The position numbers and the translations under genes were made by a program. Shown here one piece after another: positions 43,252-44,687 of a stretch of 44,687 nucleotides of DNA (the first letter of the stretch is position 1; each line of letters starts with the position of its first letter). The notes under the pieces were generated by a model. The model was not told the DNA's origin, did not search any database, and worked only from the letters and a program-made list of their open reading frames with translations. The stretch lies in assembly GCF_001424185.1 (NCBI RefSeq), contig NZ_LMOM01000026.1, positions 13,718-58,404 on the forward strand, read 5' to 3'. Source of the DNA: Deinococcus sp. Leaf326. Its GTDB lineage: Bacteria; Deinococcota; Deinococci; Deinococcales; Deinococcaceae.

Positions 43252-43765
43252 TATCGATCCCTTCGGAATGCCAGTGTAGAAGTGATCACCCTAACAATCC
43301 TGGGATTGAAGGAGAGAGTGGATGTATAGCTGTTGATCGGCTTTGAAACCCATGACACGCTTCTCTGATTTGATCACACGTCGATAGTCGACCTACTGGT
43401 GATCTCGTCAAGAACCGTCGCGAAGAAGCGGTGGTGGGGTGTGCCGTCAACGCTCCTTTTGTGGATACGCGAACTGACTCTATGTCACGTTGTCTGACAT
43501 GAACGGCACAGATCCCGGGGCCGGAACTGAGATCTGCAGCGTGGGCCGCACTCTCCAAAGGCGACGTTGATTCCCCTGCTGGGGGGCTGACCGAACGGTT
43601 TGCGTCGCCTGTGCTGAGGCGAAACGAAGCGAGATGTGTCCGGGGCGCCGTCCAGACGGCGCCCATACGGATCGGTCCTCCAGACCCATGCATCTGAAAC
43701 TCCCTCCCGTACTCTTTATTGCCAAATGAAAGAAAGATGTTTGGTCCAAATAGCTAACCTTAATC
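43252..43765. other. 514-base intergenic region with a long hairpin
   Basis: No gene is supported here. The frames present have no ribosome sites and no recognisable family. The AT-rich part from 43711 probably carries the promoter of the carboxylesterase. The strongest structure is the hairpin at 43643-43664. Confidence 0.35.
43643..43664. repeat. Perfect 10-pair GC hairpin
   Basis: GGGCGCCGTC and GACGGCGCCC pair around a 2-base gap. No T-run follows on either strand, so it is not a standard terminator. Confidence 0.5.
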
Positions 43766-44687
43766 ATGCTCTCAAAGCAGCGTCAACTGACTCTCAGACT
43801 TTCCCTCCTCACCACGCTGCTTTCCCTCACTTCCATCGGCGCCTCACAACAGGCCAGCAGCGACGCTGCACAGCGCGTCGTCCAAACCGATAAAGGCGCC
43901 GTTCAAGGCACCGTCAACCCCGCGCCCCCTGGACCGGCACGCTCGACGCCACCCAATACAAGAGTGGCTGCCCCCAGGTCGCCCGCTACGGCCTGACCGA
44001 AGCCGGCTACAACGAGGACTGCCTCTACCTCAACATCACTGCCCCCATCACTAAGACCACACCCCAGAAGAAACTCCCGGTCGTGGTCTGGATGTACGGC
44101 GGCGCCTTCGTCGGCGGCTCCACCGCCCTCTACCCCCTCGAGAAACTCGCCCGCGAGGGTCAGGTGCTCGTCGTCTCCATGAACTACCGCCTCGGTGTCT
44201 TCGGCTTTATGGCTCACCCCAACTTCGATGCCGCCGCCAACGGCAGCCTCGGCCTGGAAGACCAGCGCGCCGCCCTGCGCTGGGTCCAGAAGAACATCAC
44301 TGCTTTCGGTGGGGATCCGGACAACGTCACCATTGCTGGCGAATCTGCTGGCGCCGCCTCCGTCTGCATGCACCTGATCGCCCCCGAGGAAACGAAGGGG
44401 CTCTTTCAGAAGGCCATCATTCAGAGCGCCGGCTGTGTCCACCCCTTCAAGACTGTGGCCGAGAACGGCAAGACGGGCGAGAAGGTCGCTGCCCTGGTGG
44501 GCTGTAACGACGCCGCTAAAGCTCTCGCCTGTATGCGGGCTGTCCCGGTCAAGACCCTCCTGGAAGCTGGGAGCAAGGTCGCGGGTGCAGACATCATGAC
44601 CTTCGTCCCCAGCATCGGCTCCAAGGCTCAGCCCCGTCAGGGCCGGGAAGCCTTCGCGACGGGTCAGATCGTCCGCGTGCCCATCCT
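43766..44687 (+). pseudogene. Type-B carboxylesterase, frameshifted and partial
   Basis: ATG 43766 starts a signal-peptide protein (LRLSLLTTLLSLTSIGAS, then VVQTDKGAVQGTV). Near 43920-43930 the reading moves to another frame, which carries the esterase body: WTGTLDATQYKSGC, YNEDCLYLN, the oxyanion loop YGGAFVGGS and the nucleophile motif GESAGAAS, until the window ends. Between them the usual FxGIPYAxPPVGxLRW segment is missing, so the gap is a deletion of about 20-25 codons plus a shift, not just one lost base. The enzyme would hydrolyse esters outside the cell if intact. The 3' end is outside the window. Confidence 0.75.

Noticed and set aside
43286..43693. A 135-residue frame in the gap before the carboxylesterase.
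   Set aside because: Its codon pattern is poor, there is no ribosome site, and it runs across the 10-pair hairpin.

Overview
The window looks like part of a plasmid or megaplasmid from a Deinococcus species. Three things point there. A DdrB-type single-strand DNA-binding protein, a family known only from Deinococcus and close relatives, lies at 32862-33332. A RepA-type initiator sits beside an iteron origin at 3715-5657. A PRTRC cassette, typically plasmid-borne, lies at 5789-11501. The DNA is GC-rich with strong AAGGAGG-type ribosome binding sites, and no rRNA, tRNA, transposase or CRISPR array was seen.

Layout. 1-1290: a lipoprotein cut by the left edge, and an orphan RiPP precursor with a lasso-type leader. 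1291-5660: a UvrD-like helicase, repA, and an origin of eight helically phased iterons. 5789-11501: the PRTRC cassette with E1-like ThiF, E2-like B, F, ubiquitin-like C, and E fused to a PEGA domain, plus two unknown genes. 11636-16468: a relic of the ligA 3' end, then a two-component system and secreted proteins. 16495-20358: LigA and a GHKL ATPase. 20479-28542: a relic of a helicase 3' end, then two arsenic-resistance loci and an interrupted Mrr-like endonuclease. 28807-36894: a second UvrD-like helicase, topoisomerase I, DdrB, small unknown genes, VapBC and a second GHKL ATPase. 37228-39915: a dehydrogenase/TetR pair and four tiny genes. 40062-42455: RecQ. 42583-44687: a double-inhibitor lipoprotein and a broken carboxylesterase.

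How it fits together. If the two accessory segments (about 12.04-16.49 kb and 20.6-28.8 kb) are removed, the remaining minus-strand genes from the second GHKL ATPase down to ThiF close into one co-directional block: GHKL2, VapBC, small genes, DdrB, TopA, helicase 2, GHKL1, LigA, PRTRC E, C, F, B, ThiF. Each accessory segment is bounded by a decayed partial copy of the 3' end of the core gene next to it (ligA, helicase 2). This suggests cargo entered twice at gene ends by recombination.

The most unusual signal is a family of ten dispersed mini-hairpins in the gaps of this plasmid core (3699, 7508, 9625, 11544, 20430, 30508, 33345, 33996, 36484, 39928). Each is a GC stem with a 3-4 base loop, next to a GAGGG motif. 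The stem sequence changes while pairing is kept. In most copies the stem begins 12 bases upstream of a minus-strand start codon, including a 15-codon leader ORF that overlaps the helicase 1 start. The accessory genes lack it. I read it as an RNA-level signal for translation starts or message processing in the plasmid core; this needs testing.
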